A DNA stretch of 64,000 bases from Aggregicoccus sp. 17bor-14. Its GTDB lineage: Bacteria > Myxococcota > Myxococcia > Myxococcales > Myxococcaceae. Shown piece after piece: positions 9,288 through 17,994 of this stretch (positions are counted from its first letter, which is position 1; every line of letters starts with the position of its first letter). The DNA is taken from contig NZ_VJZZ01000003.1 in assembly GCF_009659535.1 (NCBI RefSeq), positions 1 through 64,000 on the forward strand. The letters run 5' to 3'. The position numbers and the translations under genes are program-made. Below the pieces are notes generated by a model. It was not told where the DNA came from. It saw nothing but the letters and a program-made list of their open reading frames with translations, and did no database searches.

Positions 9288-10628
9288 TCATTTATGGGGC
9301 AGCATCAGCGTGGCCAGCAGGTAGGCGTTGAGCGCAGTGATGAGCACCGCGCACCCGTAGCCGGCCACTCGCATCCAGCGCGGGCTCACCAGGGGCCCCA
9401 TGCGCTTCGCGTCCGAGGTCAGGCGCAGCAGCGGGAACACGGCAAAGGGCAGCTGCAGGCTCAAGACCACCTGCGAGGCCACGAGCAGCTGACCCGCGCC
9501 GCGCTCACCCATGGCGATCGTCACCAGCAGTGCAGGCACCAGCGCGACCGCGCGCGTGGCGAGCCTGCGCACCCACGGCCGCAGCCGGATGCGCAGGAAG
9601 CCCGTCATCACGATCTGCCCGGAGAGGGTTCCCGTGAGCGTCGCGCTCTGCCCCGCGGCGAGCAGCGCCACGGCGAAGAGCGTCGCCGCTCCGGCCGAGC
9701 CCAGCAGGGGCGCGAGGAGGCGGTGCGCGTCCTCCAGCTCGGCCACCTGGGTGAGGCCTGCCACGTGGAAGGTGGAGGCCGCGAGGATGAGCAGCGCGGA
9801 GTTCACCAGCATCGCGAGCGAGAGCGAGAGCACCGAGTCCAGCGTCGCGTGGCGCACCGCCTCTCGGCGCCCGGGCTCGGTGGGCTCGTAGGCGCGCGTG
9901 TGCACGAGGCTCGAGTGCAGGTACAGGTTGTGCGGCATCACCGTGGCCCCGAGGATGCCGATGGCCACGTAGAGCATCCCGGGCTCCTGCAGCACGTGCA
10001 CGCCGGGCACGTAGCCGCGCAGCACGCCGCCGAGGTCCGGCCGCGAGAGCAGCAGCTCGAAGCCGAGGCAGCCGGCCACCACGCTCACCAGCACGATGAT
10101 GCACACCTCGAGCGCGCGGATGCCGCGCCCCTGCAGCGCGAGCAGCAGCAGCACGTCCAGGCTGGTGAGGGCGACGCCCCAGGGTAGCGGCAGCCCGAAG
10201 AGCAGCTTGAGCGCGATGGCGCTGCCCAGCACCTCGGCGAGGTCCGTGGCGGCAATCGCCAGCTCCGCGAGCAGCCACAAGGGCACGGCCGCGCGCGGGT
10301 AGGCCTCGCGGCAGCCCTGGGCGAGGTCCAGGCCGCTGCCCACGCCGAGGCGCACGCACAGCGTCTGCAGCAGCATGGCCATGAGGTTGGACAGCAGCAC
10401 CACGCTGAGCAGCGCGTAGCCGAAGCGGCTGCCGCCCACGAGGTCCGTGGCCCAGTTGCCCGGATCCATGTACCCCACCGCGACGAGCGCGCCGGGGCCG
10501 GCGAAGCCGAGGAAGCGGCGCCAGCCGCGGCGCGGGCTCAGCCGCACGCTGCGGAAGGCGCCGCCCAGTGCATCCCAGCCCCGCGGGGCGCGGGCATCAC
10601 CGGAGGCAGGCTCGAGCGGCGAGTCCAT
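9288..10628 (-). CDS. mntH: Nramp-type manganese/divalent metal transporter
   Basis: A 446-residue inner-membrane transporter. The first helix carries the metal-binding DPGN (residues 55-58) and the sixth helix carries MPHN near residue 229, the two signatures of Nramp/MntH carriers that import Mn(II) or Fe(II) with protons. About 11 helices are visible. It lies 66 bp downstream of the manganese catalase gene on the same strand, so import and use of manganese are probably co-expressed. Length is normal for the family. Confidence 0.95.
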   Translation of the reverse strand: MDSPLEPASGDARAPRGWDALGGAFRSVRLSPRRGWRRFLGFAGPGALVAVGYMDPGNWATDLVGGSRFGYALLSVVLLSNLMAMLLQTLCVRLGVGSGLDLAQGCREAYPRAAVPLWLLAELAIAATDLAEVLGSAIALKLLFGLPLPWGVALTSLDVLLLLALQGRGIRALEVCIIVLVSVVAGCLGFELLLSRPDLGGVLRGYVPGVHVLQEPGMLYVAIGILGATVMPHNLYLHSSLVHTRAYEPTEPGRREAVRHATLDSVLSLSLAMLVNSALLILAASTFHVAGLTQVAELEDAHRLLAPLLGSAGAATLFAVALLAAGQSATLTGTLSGQIVMTGFLRIRLRPWVRRLATRAVALVPALLVTIAMGERGAGQLLVASQVVLSLQLPFAVFPLLRLTSDAKRMGPLVSPRWMRVAGYGCAVLITALNAYLLATLMLPHK

Positions 10629-10694
10629 CCGCCCGGGCCTAGCGCCCTTCCCCGCCCGCCGGAAGTGGCTGCGCGCCGCGGTGCATGGTGGCGG

Positions 10695-11615
10695 TCAGTG
10701 CTTCGGCGGCTTGGCGCTCTCGGGCCGCGTCACCCGTCCCCCCCCAGGCCCTGCGCCCAGGTCCGCACCCGTCACCGGGTTGCTCGAGGCCTGCGAGGCC
10801 GTGCGCTTCGCGTTGTTCTTGATGAGCGCCATCTCCTCCGCGCTGAGCCCCACCGAGGCGCCGCCCGTGCCGCCGTCCACCGCCATCTGCTTCTCGCGGT
10901 CGGTGATGTACTCCCACTGCTCGCCCTGGTTCCACGGGCCCAGCGTGTCCGCGGTGCCCTGCGACATCCGGTAGTACTTGTCCGTGTACGCAGGCACGCC
11001 CGGCAGCTTGCCTGGCGGGAAGTTCGGCTCGATGGCGTACAGCGCCTTCTCGAAGGACTTCTGGTGCGCCACCTCGCGGGTCATCAGGAAGCCCAGCGCC
11101 TCGCGCACGCCTGGGTCGTCCGTCACGTTGATGAGGCGCTCGTAGACGATCTTCGCGCGCGACTCGGCGGCGATGTTCGAGCGCAGGTCGCACGTGGGGT
11201 CGCCGATGCTGTCGATGTACGCCGCGGTCCAGGGCACCCCGCCCGAGTTCGTCAGCGGCGGCCCACCGCCGTAGAGCACCTGCGTGAGGTGGCTGTCGTT
11301 GCCGGCGCCGGTGATGGAGCGGTACATCTCCGCCTGCTCCTGGGTGCCTTCCGCGAGCCGGCCCTTCGCGCCCTTGTTCAGCATGGCGACGATGGTGCCG
11401 ATGATCTCCAGGTGGCTCAGCTCCTCGGTCGCGATGTCCAGCAGCATGTCCTTGCGCCCCGGATCCTCCTCGGCGAGCGCCTGGGTGAAGTAGCGCATCG
11501 CCGCGGCGAGCTCGCCCTGCGGGCCGCCGAACTGCTCGAGCATGAGGTTGGCGAGGCCGGGGTTCGTCTCGGTGACGCGCACCGTGTACTGGAGCTTCTT
11601 GTTGTGCATGAACAC
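10695..11615 (-). CDS. Manganese (non-haem) catalase
   Basis: 306 residues. GTG 11615 is chosen: it gives the N-terminus MFMHNKKLQYTVRV usual for the family and sits 8 nt after AGGAG, whereas the ATG two codons later would be too far. Metal ligands are visible in a ferritin-like four-helix core: EELSHLEI and EVAHQKSF supply the paired Glu/His sets, with a further Glu in the first helix. The enzyme disproportionates hydrogen peroxide at a dimanganese site. The C-terminal tail (GAGPGGGRV) is flexible as in other members. Probably one operon with mntH. Confidence 0.93.
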   Translation of the reverse strand: MFMHNKKLQYTVRVTETNPGLANLMLEQFGGPQGELAAAMRYFTQALAEEDPGRKDMLLDIATEELSHLEIIGTIVAMLNKGAKGRLAEGTQEQAEMYRSITGAGNDSHLTQVLYGGGPPLTNSGGVPWTAAYIDSIGDPTCDLRSNIAAESRAKIVYERLINVTDDPGVREALGFLMTREVAHQKSFEKALYAIEPNFPPGKLPGVPAYTDKYYRMSQGTADTLGPWNQGEQWEYITDREKQMAVDGGTGGASVGLSAEEMALIKNNAKRTASQASSNPVTGADLGAGPGGGRVTRPESAKPPKH

Positions 11616-11865
11616 GCAGATGTCTCCTGGTGAGGGGCCAGAGGAATGCGACCGCGCACCCGGTCCATCCACGCGTCCCCTGTTCTGGACGGTGGTTCGG
11701 TGCTTCGGGCCCGTGGCGGTCTGGGCAGGGGGCTGCCCACGAGATCAGAGGTGCTTCGGCTCCCCCACCCTGACAAGCAGGCCCTGCTGCCCGGACGCAG
11801 CCGCCCGCTGCGGCCGCCTGCACGGGAGCCGGAGGCCGCGCGGACGGGGAATGCGCCGCGAGGCG

Positions 11866-12897
11866 CTAGTTCCGACCCCAGCGCCGCGGCTGCTCGAAGC
11901 GCAGGAAGCCGCTCGCCTCCTCTGAGGCGAGGGTCTGTGCCTCCTGCCCGAAGAGCCGCTCGCGAAGCTGTGCGAGTCGCCTCGCCTGCTCCTCACCCTG
12001 GTAGTCGCGCAGCAGCGCGGCCCGCTCGGCCATGTAGCGCTCGCCCACGCTCCAGCGCGCATCGCGCGTGCCGTCCAGCTGCTCCCAGCGCCCCAGGGCC
12101 TGCGCATCCATCCCGAGCCCCGAGCGGATGTCGCGCAGCTGCGCGGAGCGCTCGGCTGCCGGCAGCGCCGAGAGCTCGCGCTGCACCGAGCCCAGGTCCA
12201 GGAAGCGGTCCAGCGCCTCTTGCCGGTGGCGCTCGAGGAAGGCGGGGGCCGCGTCGCCGTAGGCCTCCTTCAGGCTCTCGCGGTAGCGCTGCAGGCGATC
12301 GGGGAGGCGCGCATCCGGTGCGGCGTCGATCTGCGCGAGCGCCTTCGCGACGCGCTCGCTGCGCAGCTCGAAGGCCCAGATCTCCTCCGCGTCCGCCTTG
12401 CCGAACAGCGCCTCGCGCTGGGCCCACAGGTTCGCGCGCCGGTCCTCCGCGTCGAGCGCCTGGAGGTCTCCCGCGTTCGCCTGCATCCAGGCCTCGTACC
12501 CGAGCCACTGCTCGAGCCGCGCGGAGAGCAAGGCGTAGGAGTCCGGGAAGGCCGCCTGCAGCGTGCGCAGGAGCTCGGCCTTCCAGTCGGGCCCGCGCCC
12601 GCGGAACTCGCGCACCAGGGCCTCGATGAGCTTGAGCTGGATGAGCGGGCTCGAGAGCCGCGCGCCGTAGCGTGCGCGCAGGGTGGCGATGAAGGCCTGC
12701 TGCTGCTCAGGCGGGAGCGCGGCGCTCGCGAGCAGGGGCGCGACGCCGGGACGCGCGCTCGTGCTCGTGCTCGTGCTCGTGCTCGAGGTCGCGGCAGGCG
12801 CGGACGCGGGTACCGCGGCATGTTCGGAGCGACGCCGCACGAGCCACAGCCCGAGCAGCGCGAGCGCGACGAAGGCGACGAGGGCGAGGCGCTTCAT
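11866..12897 (-). CDS. Lipase-specific foldase (chaperone) LifO-like
   Basis: A 343-residue protein starting 6 bp after the stop of the lipase gene, on the same strand. One N-terminal membrane anchor (LALVAFVALALLGLWLV) is followed by a low-complexity Ser/Thr/Ala linker and a long helical domain rich in Arg, Glu, Leu and Gln. This is the layout of periplasmic lipase chaperones, which wrap round their cognate secreted lipase. Sequence identity to textbook family motifs is weak by eye, so the call rests largely on architecture plus the lipase neighbour. The linker is encoded by a GCTCGT hexamer repeat. Confidence 0.75.
   Translation of the reverse strand: MKRLALVAFVALALLGLWLVRRRSEHAAVPASAPAATSSTSTSTSTSARPGVAPLLASAALPPEQQQAFIATLRARYGARLSSPLIQLKLIEALVREFRGRGPDWKAELLRTLQAAFPDSYALLSARLEQWLGYEAWMQANAGDLQALDAEDRRANLWAQREALFGKADAEEIWAFELRSERVAKALAQIDAAPDARLPDRLQRYRESLKEAYGDAAPAFLERHRQEALDRFLDLGSVQRELSALPAAERSAQLRDIRSGLGMDAQALGRWEQLDGTRDARWSVGERYMAERAALLRDYQGEEQARRLAQLRERLFGQEAQTLASEEASGFLRFEQPRRWGRN
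12757..12785. repeat. GCTCGT hexamer tandem repeat
   Basis: Four perfect copies of GCTCGT plus a partial fifth. On the minus strand they encode the alternating Ser-Thr linker of the lipase foldase. Copy-number changes would keep frame and only alter linker length. Confidence 0.9.
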
Positions 12898-12903
12898 GGC
12901 TCG

Positions 12904-14019
12904 CTAGTCGTACGCCGCGATGTAGTCGAAGATCGCCGCGTAGAACTCGGGCTCGTCGAAGGTGTCCGGCCCCACGCCGACCACGTCCAGGTGGTCCTGG
13001 TTGATGACGCTCGAGCTGCTCGTCATCTGCAGGCTGCTGGGCGCGTTGAGGTTGCCCACGTACCCGAGCGCCGTGTCGGTGCTCACGCTGTCGAAGCCGA
13101 AGGCGTTCTCCGCGTAGCGCAGCCGGTAGCCCATCTGCGCCGAGTTGATGCCCACCAGCCCGTCGTCGTCGTTCTCGTCGCGCACGCCGTCGCCCTTGCC
13201 CGCGGCGCCGTCCGCGTCGCAGTCGTCCACGCAGTAGCCGTCACCGTCGATGTCGTAGAACAGGTTCTTGAGCAGGTAGAGCGCGGGGTTCACGCTGGCC
13301 CCCCGCTGCGCGGTGATGAGCGACGCGTAGCGGGCCGCATAGCGCGCATCCACCGGGTAGGCCGCGTTGAAGGCCTTGGCGCCGGTGGTCTTGCCGTCGT
13401 TCGGGTCGAAGTCGTCGTACACGAGCTGCTTCGCGCCCGCGTACCCGTCGTTGCCCGCCTTGTAGATGCTGTCGCCGTAGTAGCGCGCGAGCGCGTCGAT
13501 GACGCCCGTCACCCCGCTGCCCTGCTTGAGGATGTACTTCGCCACGGGCGAGCCGCGGTGCGGCGAGGACACGCTCACCAGCACGCGCACCACCGTGTAG
13601 CCGCGCCGCTCGTAGAGCACGCGCGCCGCCTTGCGCGCATCCAGCCCGCCCTGCGAGTGCCCGATGAGGTTCACCCGGCTCGCGCCGCTGGTGGCCATGA
13701 AGCCCTCCACGTCGTTGGCCAGGTCCAGCCCGCGCACCTCCGAGGACTGGAAGGCCTGCACCTGCGCGACGAAGGCCCTCTGCCCGTCGTCGATGTCCTC
13801 GTTGCAGGCCACCTCGAGGAAGGCGTCGCACGGGTCACCCACGAAGGTGCCGTAGTCGTCTCCCCAGTAGTCGTAGCCCAGGAGGTTGTCGAAGCCTCCC
13901 ATGCCGTGCGCGAACACCACCGGGTACGTGGTGCGCGCGGCTCCCGCCCACGCACCGCTCGCGCTCCCGAGCACTGCCAGCACCGCCGCTGCTGCCACCC
14001 ACCCCATGCGTCCTTGCAA
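12904..14019 (-). CDS. Secreted Burkholderia-type triacylglycerol lipase
   Basis: 371 residues with a Sec signal peptide (cleavage near SGAWA/GA). The mature N-terminus TYPVVFAHGMGG gives the oxyanion loop and GHSQGG (Ser near 122) the nucleophile; SSPHRGSPVA downstream matches the TPHRGS segment of subfamily I.1/I.2 lipases. Between about residues 253 and 284 there is an Asp-rich stretch containing DIDGDGYCVDDCDADG, an EF-hand/dockerin-like calcium loop not expected in classic members. The next gene on the strand is the dedicated foldase. Likely exported via the general secretory route and used in prey-lipid digestion. Confidence 0.88.
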   Translation of the reverse strand: MQGRMGWVAAAAVLAVLGSASGAWAGAARTTYPVVFAHGMGGFDNLLGYDYWGDDYGTFVGDPCDAFLEVACNEDIDDGQRAFVAQVQAFQSSEVRGLDLANDVEGFMATSGASRVNLIGHSQGGLDARKAARVLYERRGYTVVRVLVSVSSPHRGSPVAKYILKQGSGVTGVIDALARYYGDSIYKAGNDGYAGAKQLVYDDFDPNDGKTTGAKAFNAAYPVDARYAARYASLITAQRGASVNPALYLLKNLFYDIDGDGYCVDDCDADGAAGKGDGVRDENDDDGLVGINSAQMGYRLRYAENAFGFDSVSTDTALGYVGNLNAPSSLQMTSSSSVINQDHLDVVGVGPDTFDEPEFYAAIFDYIAAYD

Positions 14020-14119
14020 CGTGACCTCCCGGCCTGGGACCAGTCCCGGGGGAGGACGATGCGCCAGCCCGCACGCGCAGTGCGAGCCCGGCTGACTCCA
14101 GAATCACACGCAGCGTGAA

Positions 14120-14138
14120 CTGCCGGTCACTCCGGCAG
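14120..14138 (-). terminator. Hairpin after the PhnD-like gene
   Basis: Seven-base-pair stem CTGCCGG/CCGGCAG with a 5-nt loop, 12 bp past the stop of the PhnD-like gene. There is no T-run, so it may be a Rho-assisted or weak terminator. Confidence 0.3.
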
Positions 14139-14150
14139 GGCGCAGTGTTC

Positions 14151-14963
14151 TCAGAGCGTGCTGAGCGCCACGCGGTACAGGGCCCGGTAGCCCATCTTCG
14201 GCGCGGGCTCGAAGCCGTCCAGGTTGAACACCTCGCGCAGGATGTGCTGCCCGTCGGCGCTCTGCGCCATGCCGGTGAAGGCGGCCTCCAGCGCGCTCGC
14301 CGACTCGGGGGTGACGCTGGCGGCGAGGCACACGCCGTCGTTGGGGGCCTCGTCGGTGAAGGCCACGAGCGAGAACTGGCGCCCCTTGCCCGGCAGCACC
14401 TGCTCCACGCTGGTCTCGAAGCTCTCGCCCACCTTCTCGGGTGGGTTGAAGAGGCCGGCCACGTCCGCCTTGTTGTCCAGCACCGCCTCGAGCGCCGCGC
14501 GGTAGCTGCCCACGAAGGCCTGCGAGGCGAAGAGCTTCGCGGGGTCGAGCTTCTTGCTCTTGAGCAGCGCGAGCGGCAGCAGGAAGCCGGCCACCGCGTC
14601 GCGGTCCACCCAGGCGGCGCGCGTGCCCTGCAGCTTCTCCAGGGTGAGCCCGGCGCCCGCGCGCGCCACCAGCGCCGCGCGGTAGGTGGAGGCGCCCTTG
14701 CGCACGCCGCGCACCAGCACCCGCAGGTTCTGCGACTCGAGCCGCGCGCACACGAAGGGCGGCGCCCACACGGCATCCAGGCGCCCCTCCTGCAGGTCCC
14801 TGGCGAGCGCGTCGTAGCTCTGGGCGATCTGCACCTGCACCAGCTTGCCGATGTGCGGGCTGAGCAGGTTCTCCAGCCGGTCCGCCCGGACCCTCGCGAT
14901 GTTCGCCCCGAGGCTCGCGGGGACACCGAAGCGGAAGGAGTGGCGGGCGGCAGAGGTGGGCAT
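14151..14963 (-). CDS. PhnD-like periplasmic-binding-fold protein lacking a signal peptide
   Basis: 270 residues with the two-lobe fold of phosphate/phosphonate-binding PhnD proteins. Recognisable pieces are the N-terminal strand FRFGVPASLG, the DAVWAPPFVCARL segment where ligand-gating residues lie, and the NDGVCLAASV region. Family members normally begin with a Sec or lipoprotein signal; this one starts MPTSAARHSFRFGV and has none, and no PhnC/PhnE transporter genes adjoin. It may be a cytosolic sensor or a domain recruited for signalling. It is 16 bp downstream of the TerB-like gene, so co-transcribed. Confidence 0.7.
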   Translation of the reverse strand: MPTSAARHSFRFGVPASLGANIARVRADRLENLLSPHIGKLVQVQIAQSYDALARDLQEGRLDAVWAPPFVCARLESQNLRVLVRGVRKGASTYRAALVARAGAGLTLEKLQGTRAAWVDRDAVAGFLLPLALLKSKKLDPAKLFASQAFVGSYRAALEAVLDNKADVAGLFNPPEKVGESFETSVEQVLPGKGRQFSLVAFTDEAPNDGVCLAASVTPESASALEAAFTGMAQSADGQHILREVFNLDGFEPAPKMGYRALYRVALSTL

Positions 14964-14979
14964 GGCGTGTCCTCTCGCT

Positions 14980-15804
14980 TCAGGTCAGGGCGCTGAGGCG
15001 GGCGACCTCGTCGTCCGCGAGGCCGAAGGTGGCCTGCAGCAGGTCCAGCAGGCGCTGCTCGGCGGGGCTCGCGCTGCCGCTCGCGTGGGCGATCTGCGAG
15101 GCGAGCCGGAAGGCCTTCATGCGCTGCGAGTGGGTGGCAAGTCCCTGGGCGAGGACCTGGAGGCGCTGCGGCAGCCCCTCGGAGACGAGCGCGCTCACCG
15201 CGTCCGTGATGAAGCCCTGGGCGCGCTCGGCGCTCACCGCGTGGAAGAGCGGGTCGCTCGCGAGGCTCTCCACCAGCGCGCGCATCTCCGCCTCCTTCAC
15301 CCGCCCGTCGGCAGCAGACACCAGCACCATCACCTCGGCGTAGAGGCGCTCGAGCGGCTCGCCCAGCGCCTCGGCGAGGCTGCCGCCCTGCTCCACCACC
15401 TCGATGATCTGCGCGACCTCCTGCTCGCTGATGCCGAGGGCCGCCTGGAAGGTCTTGAGCAGCCCCAACTCCATGCGGGTCGCGCGCTGGTCCGCGAGCG
15501 CCACCGCCGCCGCCAGCCCGAAGGCGAGCATGCGGTTCTTGTGGTCCGGCAGCCGCTGGCGCAGGGACGCGAGGATCTCCTGCAGGTCGTGCGCGAGCGA
15601 GAGCTTCTTCGCGCTGTGCTCCACCAGCGCGTTGAGCTCCTCGGGGCGGGTGCCCTCGAACTCGGGCCGCTCGATCACGCGCGCGAGCAGCGTGCGCATC
15701 TCCATCTGGGACACGCGCCCGTCGGCCATCGCCGCGAGCAGCATGGTCTCCACCAGCGCGGCATTGCGGTCCTTGCGGGCGGCTACAGCCTGCTCTCGAG
15801 CCAT
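14980..15804 (-). CDS. Tandem TerB-like helical protein
   Basis: A 274-residue all-helical protein starting at ATG 15804 ([14 protein letters not shown]). Two TerB-like repeats are visible. The first centres on [18 protein letters not shown] and the second on [18 protein letters not shown], each with the acidic D-G-x-V-x-x-x-E pattern that binds metal in TerB. Family proteins are linked to tellurite/stress responses and membrane-associated signalling. Its start lies inside the 3' end of ttcA (22-nt overlap), and PhnD-like follows closely, so the three form one operon. Confidence 0.75.
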   Translation of the reverse strand: MAREQAVAARKDRNAALVETMLLAAMADGRVSQMEMRTLLARVIERPEFEGTRPEELNALVEHSAKKLSLAHDLQEILASLRQRLPDHKNRMLAFGLAAAVALADQRATRMELGLLKTFQAALGISEQEVAQIIEVVEQGGSLAEALGEPLERLYAEVMVLVSAADGRVKEAEMRALVESLASDPLFHAVSAERAQGFITDAVSALVSEGLPQRLQVLAQGLATHSQRMKAFRLASQIAHASGSASPAEQRLLDLLQATFGLADDEVARLSALT

Positions 15805-16583
15805 GGGTCGTTGCTTCCTTCCTCGGGGTGGAGTGCGAAGAGCTCGCGGTCCAGCAGGTGGCTCGGACGCACGTTGCTCATGGCCGAGAGCACGCTCTGG
15901 CGCACGTTGGGGATGTCCTTTCCCAGCTCCTCCATCAGCCGCTGCATGCGCTTGCGCTGCAGGTTCTCCTGCGAGCCGCACAGGTCGCAGGGGATGATGG
16001 GGAAGCCCTTGGCCTCGGCGAACGCGGCGATCTCCTTCTCGGGCGCGTAGGCGAGCGGGCGGATGACGGTGTTGCGGCCGTCGTCGCTGCGCAAGAGCGG
16101 CGGCATGGCCTTGAGGCTGCCCGCGAAGAACAGGTTGAGCAGCAGCGTGTGGATGAGGTCGTCGCGGTGGTGGCCCAGGGCAATCTTGGTGCAGCCCAGC
16201 TCCACCGCGGCCGTGTAGAGGATGCCGCGGCGCATGCGGCTGCACACCGCGCACTGCGTCTTGCCCGGCGGGGTCTTCTCGAGGACCACGCTGTACGTGT
16301 CCTCCTTGAGCATGCGGTAGGCGTAGCCCTCGCGCTGGAAGTAGCCCTCCAGGGTGGCGGCCGGGAAGCCGGGGTGGCCCTGGTCCAGGTTCACCGCGAG
16401 GAGCTCGAACTTCACCGGCGCCCGCTTCTGCAGCTCGCGCAGCAGGTAGAGCAGCGTGTAGGAGTCCTTGCCTCCGGAGACGCCCACCATGATGCGGTCG
16501 CCCTCCTGGATGAGCTGGAAGTCGGAGATGGCCCGGCCCATGTGGCCGAGGAGGGATTTTTCGAGGCGGGCGGCGTCAGTCAC
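15783..16583 (-). CDS. ttcA: tRNA 2-thiocytidine biosynthesis protein TtcA
   Basis: 266 residues of the PP-loop ATPase family. SGGKDS (36-41) binds ATP and activates the tRNA base. Cys111-x-x-Cys114 and the distal Cys199-x-x-Cys202 fit the iron-sulfur cluster and sulfur-transfer site of TtcA, which converts cytidine 32 of certain tRNAs to 2-thiocytidine. GHHRDD is another family signature. The C-terminus (VRPSHLLD) is typical. First gene of an apparent operon with the TerB and PhnD-like genes; the plus-strand RNase D gene starts 79 bp away, so this gap carries divergent promoters. Confidence 0.93.
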   Translation of the reverse strand: MTDAARLEKSLLGHMGRAISDFQLIQEGDRIMVGVSGGKDSYTLLYLLRELQKRAPVKFELLAVNLDQGHPGFPAATLEGYFQREGYAYRMLKEDTYSVVLEKTPPGKTQCAVCSRMRRGILYTAAVELGCTKIALGHHRDDLIHTLLLNLFFAGSLKAMPPLLRSDDGRNTVIRPLAYAPEKEIAAFAEAKGFPIIPCDLCGSQENLQRKRMQRLMEELGKDIPNVRQSVLSAMSNVRPSHLLDRELFALHPEEGSNDPWLESRL

Positions 16584-16661
16584 GGCCCGGCCATCCTAGC
16601 GGCGGCGGCGGAAAAAACACCCCACACCTTCGTCACGGCTCCGCTAGCCTGCCTGGCTGCG

Positions 16662-17864
16662 ATGGCGAGCTATCCGGAAGGCGCAGTGGACGTGGTGGAT
16701 GCGGCGGGAGCCCAGGCAGCCGCCCAGGCGCTGGCCCCCGCGCCCGAGCTGGCGGTGGACCTGGAGGCGGACGCGATGCACGCCTTCCGCGCGCGCCTGT
16801 GCTTCGTGCAGCTCGCCACCGACCGCGAGCTCTTCCTCTGGGACACGCTCGCCCCCGGCGTGGACGTGAAGCTGCTCGCCGCGCAGCTGCTCGACCCCGC
16901 CTGCACCAAGTACTTCCACGCCGCGCAAGGGGACCTGCAGTACCTCGCGGAGGCGGGCGTCCGGGTGAAGGGCCTCTTCGACACCCACCGCGCCGCGACG
17001 CTCTTGGGCTGGCCCAAGGTGGGGCTCGCGGACCTCGCCCGCGAGCGCCTGGGCGTAGAGCTGCCCAAGGAGCACCAGCAGTCCGACTTCTCCCTGCGGC
17101 CCCTGCCCGAAGGCATGCGCGAGTACATCGCGAACGACGTGCGCTACCTCTGCGAGCTGGGCCGGCAGGTGAAGGAGGAGTGCCGCAAGGCGGACATCCT
17201 CGAGGAGGTGCTGCTCGACTGCGACCGGATGTGCGACGAGGCGATGGCGCGGCCCGACGTGGGCGCGGACTTCCGCCCGAAGCTGCCGCGCTCGGGGCTC
17301 TCGGCCGGGCAGGTGGCGCTCGCCACCGCCATCGCCCAGGCGCTGCACCTCAAGCGGCTGCAGTGGGCCGAGGCGGACAACGTGCCCATGGGGCGCATGC
17401 TCAGCAACATGGCGGTGACGGACCTCGCGCTCAAGCCGCCCTCCAACGCGAAGGAGCTCTCGCGCGCGGCCGGCGTGCGCGGCGCCTTCGTGCGCGCCCA
17501 CGGCGACGAGGTGCTGCAGGTGGTGCGCGAGATCCTCGAGAAGGCGCGCGCGGGCACCCTGCCCCCCGAGCCCGAGTCGCGCGGCCCCAAGGACCCGAAC
17601 AAGCGCAAGCGCGAGGAGGCCCTCAAGGCCTTCCGCGTGGCCAAGAGCCAGGAGCGCAAGGTGACGCCCTCCGCCATCCTGCCCAACGCCGTGCTGGACA
17701 CGCTCGCCACCGAGGCGCCCGTGGACCTGGAGGCGCTCGCGCAGGTGCCCTACCTCGGCGAGAAGCGCCTGCGCATGTACGGCGCCGAGCTGGTGGCGCT
17801 GCTCGCCACCTTCCCGCGGCCTCCCGGGGACGCGCCCCCGCCCGCCCAGGGCAACCTCTTCTGA
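16662..17864 (+). CDS. Ribonuclease D family 3'-5' exonuclease with HRDC domain
   Basis: About 400 residues from ATG 16662. The DEDD exonuclease motifs are present: LAVDLEADAMHAF (Exo I), HAAQGDLQYLAE (Exo II) and the final YIANDVRYL (Exo III, Y-x-x-x-D). They are followed by a helical HRDC-type domain. RNase D trims tRNA precursor 3' ends. A charged, Lys/Arg-rich linker (PKDPNKRKREE) precedes a C-terminal helix-hairpin-like region (VPYLGEKRLRMYG), a second nucleic-acid-binding element that makes this protein longer than E. coli RNase D. Confidence 0.85.
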   Translation: MASYPEGAVDVVDAAGAQAAAQALAPAPELAVDLEADAMHAFRARLCFVQLATDRELFLWDTLAPGVDVKLLAAQLLDPACTKYFHAAQGDLQYLAEAGVRVKGLFDTHRAATLLGWPKVGLADLARERLGVELPKEHQQSDFSLRPLPEGMREYIANDVRYLCELGRQVKEECRKADILEEVLLDCDRMCDEAMARPDVGADFRPKLPRSGLSAGQVALATAIAQALHLKRLQWAEADNVPMGRMLSNMAVTDLALKPPSNAKELSRAAGVRGAFVRAHGDEVLQVVREILEKARAGTLPPEPESRGPKDPNKRKREEALKAFRVAKSQERKVTPSAILPNAVLDTLATEAPVDLEALAQVPYLGEKRLRMYGAELVALLATFPRPPGDAPPPAQGNLF

Positions 17865-17994
17865 AGTCGGGGTGCGGCAATCGGGAGCCCCCCCGCGGCG
17901 TCTGTGGAATCAAAGCACCGCCCAGCTGTTGGCGGCGCGGCTTCGCCCGGGGCGCCTGATGCGCCTGCGGGAGTGCAACACGGAGACAGACCGC

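Noticed and set aside
8997-10187. 396-residue plus-strand frame over the small lipoprotein and mntH
   Set aside because: His/Gln/Arg-rich translation without domains, opposite clear MntH motifs.
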